Positions 15,113 through 23,251 are shown, counted from the first letter of the stretch. The stretch is DNA of 29,657 nt from Syntrophomonas sp964422685 (GCA_964422685.1 CAYRCG010000007.1:1-29657); one strand, 5' to 3'. The notes: generated by a model from the letters alone, not told the origin. A program made the numbers and translations.

Positions 15113-15571
15113 ATGGATAGTTATTGTCATCAAGACGAATGGGATGATGCTTATCACAGAGGATGGGATAGTTATCGCCGGAGACGGAAAGATTATCACC
15201 GGGAATGGGACGATTGCTATAGTAGATGTCATCGCCAGGAAGGACCTTTATTAGTTTTATCGAGCTCGACTCCCAGAAATAAGCAGAAAGATGTATCCCC
15301 CCGCATAAAATCTATCAAACTGGTATTCAGGCAACCTTGGGGTTGGTGCAGTCGTCTAGACATCGACATGTGGCAAGGGAGCAATAAGATTCCTATCAGG
15401 ATCAGGGAGAGCCAGGATAGATGCACCGGAGCGAGGACAATAAAAGTTGTGCCCCTTAAACCCCTGCTAGGCGGGAAACTCTATAAGGTTCGTATCAAAG
15501 GGCTTTTCACAGACTACTGCGGGGAAAGGGTTAAAGAAACCAAAATGATTTCTTTTACCACCGGGTGCTGA
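15113..15571 (+). CDS. Small protein with a charged aromatic N-terminal repeat and a Big_5/SbsA-type Ig-like domain
   Basis: The 152-residue product has no signal peptide or membrane helix. Residues 1-45 are rich in Trp, Tyr, Asp, Arg and His with a loose repeat (DEWDDAYHRGWD, KDYHREWDD, YSRCHR). Residues 46-152 resemble the bacterial Ig-like Big_5 (SbsA) domain: SSTPRNKQKDVSP at its start, IKLVFRQPW, LKPLLGGKLYKVRI, the TDYCGERVK turn and SFTTGC at the end. Such domains usually occur in secreted surface proteins. A cytoplasmic copy in a spore former could be a spore coat or crust component, but that is speculation. AAGGAGG lies seven bases before ATG 15113; the TTG at 15107 is too close to it. 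It stands alone. Confidence 0.75.
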   Translation: MDSYCHQDEWDDAYHRGWDSYRRRRKDYHREWDDCYSRCHRQEGPLLVLSSSTPRNKQKDVSPRIKSIKLVFRQPWGWCSRLDIDMWQGSNKIPIRIRESQDRCTGARTIKVVPLKPLLGGKLYKVRIKGLFTDYCGERVKETKMISFTTGC

Positions 15572-15593
15572 TGGCGGGATTTGCCGGGTGCAC

Positions 15594-15614
15594 GGGGGAA
15601 GTAATGCTTCCCCC
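15594..15614. terminator. Hairpin between convergent genes
   Basis: GGGGGAAG (15594-15601) pairs with CTTCCCCC (15607-15614) around TAATG. It lies 22 bases after the plus-strand stop at 15571 and 24 bases beyond the minus-strand stop at 15639. T runs are weak on both sides, so termination is likely but not certain. Confidence 0.5.
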
Positions 15615-15638
15615 TCCTTGCTTTAGCCCATGTAGAGC

Positions 15639-15788
15639 CTATTTGCTGGCAAACAATCTTATTAGAAAAATGATTCCGCATGTTATACCCGCAGCAAGGG
15701 TAATCCAATTCGTGAAAAATAAATACAACAGGGACCCGATAGCCACCGAGGCGAAGATAGCGATCGCGATTTTATCCCGGATAGGCAA
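15639..15788 (-). CDS. Small two-helix membrane protein, unknown function
   Basis: A 49-residue frame on the minus strand starts at TTG 15788, with AAGGAG exactly nine bases upstream, and stops with TAG at 15639. After a short basic head (MPIRDK) come two hydrophobic stretches, about residues 7-25 and 28-45, separated by a short polar TNW turn, and a basic end RLFASK. It follows pyk by 67 bases on the same strand and could be its last operon member. Evidence is the ribosome binding site, clean membrane topology and lack of any competing gene. No family is recognised. Confidence 0.6.
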   Translation of the reverse strand: MPIRDKIAIAIFASVAIGSLLYLFFTNWITLAAGITCGIIFLIRLFASK

Positions 15789-15855
15789 CTTTCCCAGCTC
15801 CTTAAACTATAATGGCACGGACAGATAAGTCTTTTTCATCCAGAAATAGACGATA

Positions 15856-17604
15856 TCAGCGCACCCGGGTAATTCCCTGGTAAACCCGACCGTGAGGGGT
15901 ATCAAGAGTTACCAACATGTCATCCGCCAATAAGGAGGTCGCATTCCTACTCCCGACAATGACAGGAATATCTGCATTAAGTCCCATGATGGCCGCGTTA
16001 GAGGTCAATCCTCCTTCTTCCGCTACCAGGGCAGCAATCCGGGGAAGGTGGGGTGCTAGGGCGCAATCGGCGCTGGTCGTTACTACGATATCCCCATCTT
16101 GAATCTTTTGCATATCCTCCGGATAAATCACTATTCTAACCCGTCCGGTTACCGGTCTTTTGCCTATACCCATGCCTTGGGCTAAAATCTGGCCTACGAT
16201 GTGAACCTTTAAAAGATTAGTTCCCCCCGGCGAACCGATAGGTACCCCCGCCGTAAGTACCACTAAGTCACCATGGTGAATATAGGAGGACTCTAAGGCC
16301 ACTTTGGTAGATTCCTCAAACAATTCATCGGTTCCCGCGGTTTCGGAGATCAATAGGGGATAGACTCCCCAAACCAAAGCTAATTTGTGCAATATTCGCT
16401 CTTGGGTGGTAACCGCGATAATATTGGCCGGGGGTCGGTATTTAGCTACCATCTTGGCGGTAAGACCGGTTACAGTTGGGGTGATTATAGCCGAAGCATC
16501 CAGATTCAGGGCTGTGGCACAAGTAGCAAAGCTGATAGCCTCCGTTATGGATAATTCTCCTTGTAGCCTTCTTTGCCGCAAGATTTCCTGGTATGGCAAT
16601 GCTTCTTCTGTCCGCCTAGCTATTCGCGACATGGTCCTAACCACCTCAACCGGGTATCTGCCGGCCGCAGTTTCTCCGGATAACATTATAGCATCGGCTC
16701 CATCAAAAATGGCATTAGCCACATCAGAAACTTCCGCCCGCGTTGGTCGGGGGTTTAGCATCATGGAATCCAACATCTGGGTAGCGATAATGACCATTTT
16801 CCCTTGGGGGCTGCATTTCTCTATTATATTTTTCTGCACTAATGGTACTTCTTCCGCCGGTATCTCCACCCCCAGATCTCCCCTGGCTACCATTATCCCA
16901 TCAGCCACCCTAATAATATCATCTAAGTTTTCTACCCCTTGCTGACTCTCGATTTTAGCTATTATATCTATATCGGCATCCTGTCTTTCCAAAATCCGCC
17001 TTATCTGCAACAGATCATCCGCGCTACGCACAAAAGAAGCGGCGATAAAATCTACTTTCTGCTTAATGCCAAAATTTATATCCTCTTTATCCTTTTCACT
17101 GAGGAAAGGCATATTAACACGGGTACCGGGAACATTAATCCCTTTCCTTTCCCCTAATTCCCCGCCGTTAATCACTTGGCAGATTATTTCTGTATCATCG
17201 GTATCTAGCACCTGTAAGTTAATCAAGCCATCGGCTAATAGTATACTATTACCCTTTTCTACCTCCCGCGGCAAGCCCTCGTAGCTAATTTGCACCTGAT
17301 TTTCATCGCCCTCCACCTGGCGGGTAGTGAGTACAAACCGCTGCCCGGTTACCAGTTGCACCTTGCCCCCTTTTAGCAAACCGGTCCTAATCTCCGGTCC
17401 CTTAGTATCTAGCATTATGGCAACAGGTGCTTGCGCTATTCTGCGGGCCTCGCGTATATTTTGTATTCTCATTCTATGTTCTTCATAGTTCCCGTGGGAA
17501 AAATTAAGGCGGGCGATGTTCATACCGCCCTCTATCATAAGCAACAATTGCTCAACTTGCTCGCTGGCTGGGCCGATAGTGCATATAATTTTTGTTTTTC
17601 TCAT
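15856..17604 (-). CDS. pyk: Pyruvate kinase with C-terminal PEP-utiliser-like domain lacking its histidine
   Basis: It transfers phosphate from phosphoenolpyruvate to ADP, the last step of glycolysis. The barrel has CTIGPAS, RLNFSHG, LDTKGPEIRTG, IIAKIESQQGVENLD (catalytic Lys) and VARGDLGVEIPAEEVPLVQK. About 100 extra C-terminal residues form a swivelling phosphohistidine-like domain typical of Bacillus-type enzymes. There the usual GG(L/I)TSHAA reads EEGGLTSNAAI: the codon is AAC, so residue 536 is Asn, not His. I start at ATG 17604, with AAAGGAG eight bases upstream; the open frame extends to 17634 without a suitable site. 582 residues. It lies after pfkA in a glycolysis pair, 152 bases apart. 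Confidence 0.96.
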   Translation of the reverse strand: MRKTKIICTIGPASEQVEQLLLMIEGGMNIARLNFSHGNYEEHRMRIQNIREARRIAQAPVAIMLDTKGPEIRTGLLKGGKVQLVTGQRFVLTTRQVEGDENQVQISYEGLPREVEKGNSILLADGLINLQVLDTDDTEIICQVINGGELGERKGINVPGTRVNMPFLSEKDKEDINFGIKQKVDFIAASFVRSADDLLQIRRILERQDADIDIIAKIESQQGVENLDDIIRVADGIMVARGDLGVEIPAEEVPLVQKNIIEKCSPQGKMVIIATQMLDSMMLNPRPTRAEVSDVANAIFDGADAIMLSGETAAGRYPVEVVRTMSRIARRTEEALPYQEILRQRRLQGELSITEAISFATCATALNLDASAIITPTVTGLTAKMVAKYRPPANIIAVTTQERILHKLALVWGVYPLLISETAGTDELFEESTKVALESSYIHHGDLVVLTAGVPIGSPGGTNLLKVHIVGQILAQGMGIGKRPVTGRVRIVIYPEDMQKIQDGDIVVTTSADCALAPHLPRIAALVAEEGGLTSNAAIMGLNADIPVIVGSRNATSLLADDMLVTLDTPHGRVYQGITRVR

Positions 17605-17687
17605 AAAGCCATCTCCTTTGCTCAAGGGAAACATTCTGTTTTAGCTTAACATTATGGGGGACAAGCATTACGCAACGAAAGCGGGTG

Positions 17688-17713
17688 AGATTCCTCACTA
17701 AGCTAGGAATGAC
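17688..17713 (-). repeat. Repeat unit A, single copy
   Basis: Reads on the minus strand from GTCATTCCTAG to GAGGAATCT, matching unit A of the element at 14760. It lies between pfkA and pyk. Confidence 0.7.
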
Positions 17714-17756
17714 GGGCGGATGCGACGATTAACGGTTTCGCCCTCCTCTTCCCGTT

Positions 17757-18713
17757 TCAGATAGACAGTATGCGGGCTATCTCAAACATGGCTAGTTCCG
17801 GGGTTTTATTCCCCCGAATTACTTCCTGCAGCGGCACCGGGAAAATCCTATCCCCTTCTTCCGCCACCATAACATTCCTTTTCCCTTCCACGATAAAATC
17901 TATAGCCGCCATACCCATGCGCGAGGCCATTATCCGGTCGATCGCTGTCGGGGTACCGCCTCTTTGAGTATGCCCCAAAATACTAACGCGGGTATCCTTG
18001 CCCGTTCTTTTCTCTATTTCTTGGGCCAGTTCCATAATCGGATATACCCCCTCTGCCAGTATAATAATGCTATGCAGCTTCCCCCTTTGGGTCCCTTGTT
18101 TAATCTTCCGGCTCACCTCATCCAGATCAACCTCAATCTCCGGAATCAGGATGGATTCAGCTCCCCCGGCCACACCTGCTGCTAGGGCGATTTCCCCACA
18201 ACACCTGCCCATCACCTCTATAATGAAAATTCTGCCATGGCTGGTAGCAGTATCCCTAATCCGGTTGATGGCTTCTAAGGCCGTGTTTACTGCCGTATCA
18301 AAACCGATAGAACGGGTATATACTATATCATTATCTATGGTTGCGGGAATACCTATAACATTTATCCCTAGTTTGCTAAGTTCATAGCCCCCGCGCAAAC
18401 TGCCGTTGCCCCCGATAATAATCAGGTTTTGAATAGCCTTTTTTTGCAATTCATCACGCGCTTTCTCTCGCCCATCACCGGTCATGAAAATACGGGAGCG
18501 GGAGGTTTGCAATATGGTGCCTCCCCGATGAATGATATCGGCAACAGAGCCCCTATTCATAGGTATAAAATCCCCCGCCATCAACCCTTCAAAACCCAAA
18601 TGAACGCCGAAGGCTTCCATCTCATGATAAAGGGCGGTTCTGACTACTGCCCGAATAGCAGCATTCATGCCGGAGGCATCTCCCCCGCTGGTCATTATCC
18701 CCACCTTTTGCAT
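17757..18713 (-). CDS. pfkA: 6-phosphofructokinase (ATP-type), with Asp103 replaced by Asn
   Basis: It phosphorylates fructose 6-phosphate to the 1,6-bisphosphate, the committed step of glycolysis. The 318-residue length equals bacterial PfkA. Seen are GGDASGMNAAIR (usually GGDAPGMN), PATIDNDIVYTRSIGFDTA with catalytic Asp127 and Asp129, IEVMGRCCGEIAL and LGHTQRGGTPTAIDR. The nucleotide motif normally GGDGS reads GGNGS; the codon is AAC, so residue 103 is Asn. Gly104 points to ATP and not pyrophosphate as donor, but Asp103 normally helps hold Mg-ATP, so kinetics or donor could be altered. ATG 18713 has GGGGGA upstream. It sits between mtrB and pyk; the order dnaE-pfkA-pyk is common in Firmicutes. 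Confidence 0.95.
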   Translation of the reverse strand: MQKVGIMTSGGDASGMNAAIRAVVRTALYHEMEAFGVHLGFEGLMAGDFIPMNRGSVADIIHRGGTILQTSRSRIFMTGDGREKARDELQKKAIQNLIIIGGNGSLRGGYELSKLGINVIGIPATIDNDIVYTRSIGFDTAVNTALEAINRIRDTATSHGRIFIIEVMGRCCGEIALAAGVAGGAESILIPEIEVDLDEVSRKIKQGTQRGKLHSIIILAEGVYPIMELAQEIEKRTGKDTRVSILGHTQRGGTPTAIDRIMASRMGMAAIDFIVEGKRNVMVAEEGDRIFPVPLQEVIRGNKTPELAMFEIARILSI

Positions 18714-18843
18714 GCCATTTCCCCCTTCAGAAAACAGGTATTGCTTCGCTATTGCCCCTTTATTATTCCCCTCTTTTCCTCTTGTTTCGCTAGATAATTA
18801 ATGGGTAATTATCCCTTCCTTAAAGTAGCCGTTGCGGGGGGTG

Positions 18844-18919
18844 AGATTCCTCGCTGCACCTGGAACGACATGGTAATAGTCATTGCGAGGAACGAAGCGA
18901 CGCGGCAACGCGGCAATCT
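18844..18919 (-). repeat. Composite palindromic repeat, B-A arrangement
   Basis: Read on the minus strand: unit B (18919-18879, ending CAATGAC), a nine-base spacer, then unit A (18869-18844, ending GAGGAATCT). Inside B the eight bases CGCGGCAA are tandemly duplicated. It fills the 301-base gap between pfkA and mtrB, where no gene is supported. Confidence 0.8.
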
Positions 18920-19014
18920 TATAGCAGATATTGGCTGACAGTTCAAAACGGCAAATCGCCAAAATGACCAGAGCGCTCGGACAAGGACAGGCTGTAATGA
19001 TACGGACAACTAGG

Positions 19015-19266
19015 TCAAGAGTTTTTTCCGCCTATGCTGCTTTCGCTGGTGCTGGTTCCGTAGCGATGCGCTATTTCAGCCTTCCCCCTGATTTTTACCG
19101 CCGAAGTATGCTCCGTAAATTGCAGCACCATTACCTCGCCTTTATCGAGTTTTTCCGTATGATGGAACTTGGTATCCCTGCCGCGGGTTAATCCTATTAT
19201 GGTCACTCCATTTTCCAGGGCTTTAACCACAATATATTGTTCTCCTATATAGCCACTATCATTCAT
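19015..19266 (-). CDS. mtrB: Tryptophan RNA-binding attenuation protein (TRAP)
   Basis: An 83-residue protein closely matching Bacillus MtrB from VVKALENGVTIIGLTRG through DTKFHHTEKLDKGE to FTEHTSAVKIRG. TRAP forms an 11-subunit ring that binds tryptophan between subunits and wraps RNA containing repeated GAG/UAG triplets, ending or blocking expression of trp genes. The RNA-contact residues known as Lys37, Lys56 and Arg58 in B. subtilis are present (Lys39, Lys58, Arg60 here), as are the Thr/His/Ser residues around the tryptophan pocket. The C terminus has an extra polar tail of about 15 residues. ATG 19266 has AAAGGAG nine bases upstream. Its location between dnaE and pfkA, with no trp genes or mtrA nearby, is unusual. 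Confidence 0.95.
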   Translation of the reverse strand: MNDSGYIGEQYIVVKALENGVTIIGLTRGRDTKFHHTEKLDKGEVMVLQFTEHTSAVKIRGKAEIAHRYGTSTSESSIGGKNS

Positions 19267-19328
19267 CTATATCGCTCCTTTCAGGTGCTAAGGACTCTAA
19301 CTATTACGTTCACTCATTACCCGGGACA

Positions 19329-22300
19329 CTAATTAAACCAGATATTCTGCGGACCGTAAATATCTGCCAGTTTCTGTTTTAGCTCCAGGCTGGGTGCAAC
19401 CCAATACTTTTCATCTAAAAGGAAAAGACGTCTTCCCGAGAGATGGAGGAAAACCTCGATCTCCCCCGGGTATGTGCGCAAAAGTCTTAATAACCCCTTT
19501 TTATCGATGGTACCGTTGCCCTTATCCACTAGACGGAGGTGCATTTCACGCAAAGATACCGGTATGGGACCAATTTTGCGCAAAGCAATTTTTGGCTGTT
19601 CCTCGCGCCGGTCAAAGTAGCCTTCTACAATCACCGCTTGATCAGGCTCCAGGCGATTAGCATTCTGTCGATAAGATGACGGGAAAACTAAGACTTCGAC
19701 TTTTCCCCCCATATCTTCTAGGATAAAGCGGGCGTAGCTATCCCCCTTACGGCTGACCCGGCGGCTTAAGTTTGCTACTATTCCCGCCACGCGCACATAA
19801 GTTTCTTCCTCCCAAATACTAACATCCTCCAAATGGTAGGTGCTAAGCAAAGGTAAAAAGGCACGGAATTCATCCAAGGGGCTCTCCGAAACGAAGAATC
19901 CCAGAACCTCTTTCTCCTTCAACAAACGCTCACGAGGAGCAAACTCCCCTCTTAGTTGTATCGGTGGCTCCTCAATTTCCTCTAGTTCCTCCCCGAATAG
20001 GGAGCCCTGTTCGCTGCATTCGTTTTGTTTTACCGCTAGGGAAATATTTACGCATTCCTCCATAATTGATAAGGCCCCCTTGCGAGTGTAGCCTAATGAA
20101 TCAAAACAACCGGCTAATACAAGGTTTTCAAGCATTCGTTTATTCAGCTGCCCTAAATCTACCCGATAACAAAAATCAAAAAGGGAGGTATAGGGTCCCT
20201 GTTTCCGAGCCTCCACGATGTCCTTCACCGCATTGTGGCCTACATTTTTTATCGCCCCTAAACCAAAGCGGATGGCTTCCCGGGCCACACTGAAATTCTC
20301 GTAACTTTCGTTGATATCCGGGGGGAGCACCTTTATCCCCTGTCTCCCGCATTCCTTAATATAAAAGACCACTTTATCTTGGTTGTCTATTACACTGCTT
20401 AAGAAAGCCGATAGGTATTCCACCGGATAATGGGCCTTGAGGTAAGCGGTCTGGTAGGAAATCAGGGCATAGGCCGCCGAGTGGCTCTTATTGAAACCAT
20501 AGCCGGCGAAGCTCTCCATCAGGTCAAAAAGATGGCTAGCGGTATCTAAGGCTATTCCTTTCCGGGTTGCTCCGGCAACAAACTTATCCCGCTGGGCCAT
20601 CAATTCCTCTGCTTTCTTTTTACCCATAGCCCTCCGCAAAACATCGGCTTCCCCCATGGTAAAATCGGCTAGTTCGCTAGCTACCCGCATCACCTGTTCC
20701 TGGTAAAGTATTACCCCATAGGTTTCCCTTAGGATATCTTCTAATAAAGGGTGGCTGTATTCTATTTCCTGGTAGCCGTTTTTACGGCTGATAAAATCCT
20801 CCACCATACCGCTGCCTAAGGGACCAGGGCGATAGAGCGCTATAATAGCAATGATATCTTCAAAGCGGTCCGGCCGCATTTCGCCAAGCAGGCGGCGCAA
20901 GCCATCACTTTCCAGTTGAAAAACACCGGCGGTATCCCCCGCGGATAAAAGCTCATAAACGGCCCCATCATCCAGTGGAATTTTGTTAATGTCAATATCC
21001 TTTCCGCGAGTTTTCCTTATTATTTCTAATGCCCTATCGATTACAGTAAGGGTACGCAAGCCTAATATATCCATCTTCAAAAGCCCGATATCTTCTACGA
21101 TTTCCTTAGTAAACTGGGTTACGATATGACCCTCCGGGGTTTTTTGCAGGGGCAGTATTTCGCTTAAATCCTGCCGCCCGATGACCACCCCTGCAGCATG
21201 AATAGATGCATGGCGCGGCATACCTTCTATAGCCCGGGCTATATCCAAAATATTACGGGCATTGTAATCGCTTTGATAGGTGGAAAATAGGTCCGGTGAT
21301 ATTTCCAGGGCTCTATCTATGCTAACCCCAAGTTCCGCCGGTACCATTTTGGCAATACTATCTACCTGCCCATAAGGCACATCTAGGGCTCTCCCCACAT
21401 CCCGGATAGCCGCACGGGCAGCCATGGTTCCAAAGGTAATTATCTGCGCTACCCGCTCCGCCCCATATTTGTCTATGATATAATCTATCACCCTATCCCG
21501 CTTTTCAAAACAGAAATCTATATCTATATCCGGCATACTTACCCTTTCCGGGTTGAGAAAGCGCTCGAAAAGTAGGTCGTAACGCAAGGGGTCAATTGTA
21601 GTGATATCCAAAACATAAGAAACTAGGCTTCCGGCGGCTGAACCCCGTCCCGGACCCACCGGAATCCCGTTCTGCCGGGACCAATTGACCAAATCCTGCA
21701 CGATTAGGAAATAGGCAGCAAAACCCATTTCATTTATTACCCCTAGCTCATAAGCCAGGCGCTTTTTTATCTTTTCCTCCGCCTGGGGATACTTGCTTGG
21801 GAATTTTTCATATACCAATTCGCTCAAAAAGGATTCAGCACTGTGGGCGGGCGGTAGGTCAAAAGCGGGGAGGTGATATTCACCAAAGGTAAATTCCAGG
21901 CGGCATTGCTCCGCAATCTTCACTGTGTTCTCCAACGCTTCCGGACAATCCGGAAAAAGTACCGCCATTTCCTCCCTGCTTTTCATATAGAATTCGCTGC
22001 CCGTAAAACGTAAGCGCTTTTCATCATTTATCACTGAGCCGGTTTGTATACATAAAAGCACATCATGTACCTCAGCATCTTTTTTCCGCAAGTAATGGCA
22101 ATCGTTGCTAGCTACTAGAGGAATACCCTCCTCCCGATTAAGCCGCAATAAGCCCGGCAAACATCCCTTTTCTTCCGGCAAGCCGTGGTTGTGCAATTCC
22201 AGATAGAAGTTGCCATCCCCGAATAACTTTCGGTAGTAAAGGGCTTTGTCCCGCGCCCCTTCGTAATCACCGGACTGCAGCAGGCGCGGTATCTCCCCGG

Positions 22301-22721
22301 CCACGCAACCGGAAAGGGCGATTAAACCTTCATTATATCTTTCCAAAAGCTCTTGGTCCACCCGCGGTTTATAATAGAAACCCTCCAGAAAGGAGCGGCT
22401 CACTAATTGCAACAGGTTCCTGTAGCCTAACTCATTCTTGCAAAGCAAAGTAAGGTGATAAGGATTATCGTCTATACGGGCTTCCTTATCTAGGCGGCTG
22501 CGTGGAGCCACATAAAGTTCGCAGCCTATCAAAGGCTTTATCCCCTGCCTGAGGGCCTCGCGGTAAAATTCTACTACTCCGTATAGTACCCCGTGATCAG
22601 TTATGGCTAAGGCGGGCATCCCTAGTTCTACCGCCCTATTTACCATATCCTTAATACGGCAAGCCCCATCTAAAAGGCTGTATTCGGAGTGATTATGTAA
22701 ATGAATAAATCCAGCTGTCAT
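19329..22721 (-). CDS. dnaE: DNA polymerase III alpha subunit, DnaE1 type
   Basis: The 1130-residue catalytic subunit of the replicative polymerase. The N-terminal PHP domain (1-210) has HLHNHSEYSLLDGACRIKDM and LAITDHGVLYG with metal-binding His and Asp residues. Polymerase palm motifs are GPGRGSAAGSLVSY near 353 and PDIDIDF near 398 (catalytic Asp pair). FQLESDGLRRLLGEMRPDRF and NKSHSAAYALISYQTAYLKA belong to the fingers and thumb region. An OB fold near 1000-1070 (VRVAGIVANLSRRVSRKGDS) and a C-terminal domain follow. ATG 22721 has GGGAG upstream. No polC lies in the window. It is the first gene of the run dnaE-mtrB-pfkA-pyk, with 62 bases to mtrB. Confidence 0.97.
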   Translation of the reverse strand: MTAGFIHLHNHSEYSLLDGACRIKDMVNRAVELGMPALAITDHGVLYGVVEFYREALRQGIKPLIGCELYVAPRSRLDKEARIDDNPYHLTLLCKNELGYRNLLQLVSRSFLEGFYYKPRVDQELLERYNEGLIALSGCVAGEIPRLLQSGDYEGARDKALYYRKLFGDGNFYLELHNHGLPEEKGCLPGLLRLNREEGIPLVASNDCHYLRKKDAEVHDVLLCIQTGSVINDEKRLRFTGSEFYMKSREEMAVLFPDCPEALENTVKIAEQCRLEFTFGEYHLPAFDLPPAHSAESFLSELVYEKFPSKYPQAEEKIKKRLAYELGVINEMGFAAYFLIVQDLVNWSRQNGIPVGPGRGSAAGSLVSYVLDITTIDPLRYDLLFERFLNPERVSMPDIDIDFCFEKRDRVIDYIIDKYGAERVAQIITFGTMAARAAIRDVGRALDVPYGQVDSIAKMVPAELGVSIDRALEISPDLFSTYQSDYNARNILDIARAIEGMPRHASIHAAGVVIGRQDLSEILPLQKTPEGHIVTQFTKEIVEDIGLLKMDILGLRTLTVIDRALEIIRKTRGKDIDINKIPLDDGAVYELLSAGDTAGVFQLESDGLRRLLGEMRPDRFEDIIAIIALYRPGPLGSGMVEDFISRKNGYQEIEYSHPLLEDILRETYGVILYQEQVMRVASELADFTMGEADVLRRAMGKKKAEELMAQRDKFVAGATRKGIALDTASHLFDLMESFAGYGFNKSHSAAYALISYQTAYLKAHYPVEYLSAFLSSVIDNQDKVVFYIKECGRQGIKVLPPDINESYENFSVAREAIRFGLGAIKNVGHNAVKDIVEARKQGPYTSLFDFCYRVDLGQLNKRMLENLVLAGCFDSLGYTRKGALSIMEECVNISLAVKQNECSEQGSLFGEELEEIEEPPIQLRGEFAPRERLLKEKEVLGFFVSESPLDEFRAFLPLLSTYHLEDVSIWEEETYVRVAGIVANLSRRVSRKGDSYARFILEDMGGKVEVLVFPSSYRQNANRLEPDQAVIVEGYFDRREEQPKIALRKIGPIPVSLREMHLRLVDKGNGTIDKKGLLRLLRTYPGEIEVFLHLSGRRLFLLDEKYWVAPSLELKQKLADIYGPQNIWFN

Positions 22722-22824
22722 GTTTTATCTCCCGATTTATTATCACGCATCACCACGAAATTAACCCTCGGCAATACGCGTCTTTTAATTATACCCTAAA
22801 AAAGGTTCAGGCTTTATCTACATT

Positions 22825-22852
22825 AAAAGCAAAAAGGGTGGATTCCCACCCT
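22825..22852 (-). terminator. Intrinsic terminator of the spore protein gene
   Basis: On the minus strand AGGGTGG pairs with CCACCCT around GAAT-like loop bases, followed by TTTTTGCTTTT. It lies 66 bases after the spore protein stop and about 100 bases before dnaE. Confidence 0.88.
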
Positions 22853-22918
22853 AAAGATTCATTTATCTTCTTTTTACCCCAGCGGTCTCCAATTTATGGG
22901 TATAAATAAAACCAGTTT

Positions 22919-23092
22919 TTACACCGGGCCTTTATTCCTAGGGATTTCACCCTTCCGCAACCTTTTGCTCATAAGTCCCCCTACCCTGCCGCAGGTGGCA
23001 TTGCTCAAGGAATCCCAGCCTTCTTTCTCCACTTGTTCCCATATCCCTAGTTCCTTGGCAATCTCAATTTTCAATAAATCCTTTTCGCTCAA
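22919..23092 (-). CDS. Small acid-soluble spore protein, alpha/beta (SspF-like) family
   Basis: A 57-residue frame encodes LLKIEIAKELGIWEQVEKEG, then WDSLSNATCGRVGGLMSKRL. This matches the alpha/beta-type small acid-soluble spore proteins that coat DNA in the forespore and protect it from UV and heat; E-I-A-K-E-L fits the germination protease site. The start is TTG 23092, with AAGG eight bases upstream. An in-frame lysine-rich stretch (seven Lys) lies just before this TTG and recalls the basic head of SspF, but no start codon is available there and it overlaps the predicted leader. A sigma-G type promoter at 23131-23160 and a terminator at 22825 make it a single-gene unit expressed in the forespore. 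Confidence 0.87.
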   Translation of the reverse strand: MSEKDLLKIEIAKELGIWEQVEKEGWDSLSNATCGRVGGLMSKRLRKGEIPRNKGPV

Positions 23093-23130
23093 TACCTTTT
23101 CCTTTTTCTTTTTCTTCTTTTTAACAGGGA

Positions 23131-23160
23131 TAGTATAACACCTTCACTTTCCATTAATTC
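23131..23160 (-). promoter_or_regulatory. Probable sigma-G (forespore) promoter of the spore protein gene
   Basis: On the minus strand GAATT (23160-23156) lies 18 bases before TATACTA (23137-23131). The sigma-G consensus is GMATR-N18-CATNHTA, so 10 of 12 defined positions match. Transcription would start about 30 bases before the TTG. Confidence 0.7.
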
Positions 23161-23251
23161 CACTTTTCACCGACCTTATGGAACCTATGCCCTAAACATT
23201 CCTAGCGCAGCTGCTTCTCGCTAAAAAATAGGCTCCGGTATAGGCAAGGTA

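Noticed and set aside
15565..15828. Plus-strand frame of 87 residues
   Set aside because: It is the antisense shadow of the small minus-strand membrane protein at 15639-15788 and lacks a ribosome binding site.
18809..19009. Minus-strand frame of 66 residues between pfkA and mtrB
   Set aside because: It is composed of the palindromic repeat and has no credible start site.
22896..23138. Plus-strand frame of 80 residues with a poly-Phe tail
   Set aside because: It is antisense to the spore protein gene and its lysine-rich leader.
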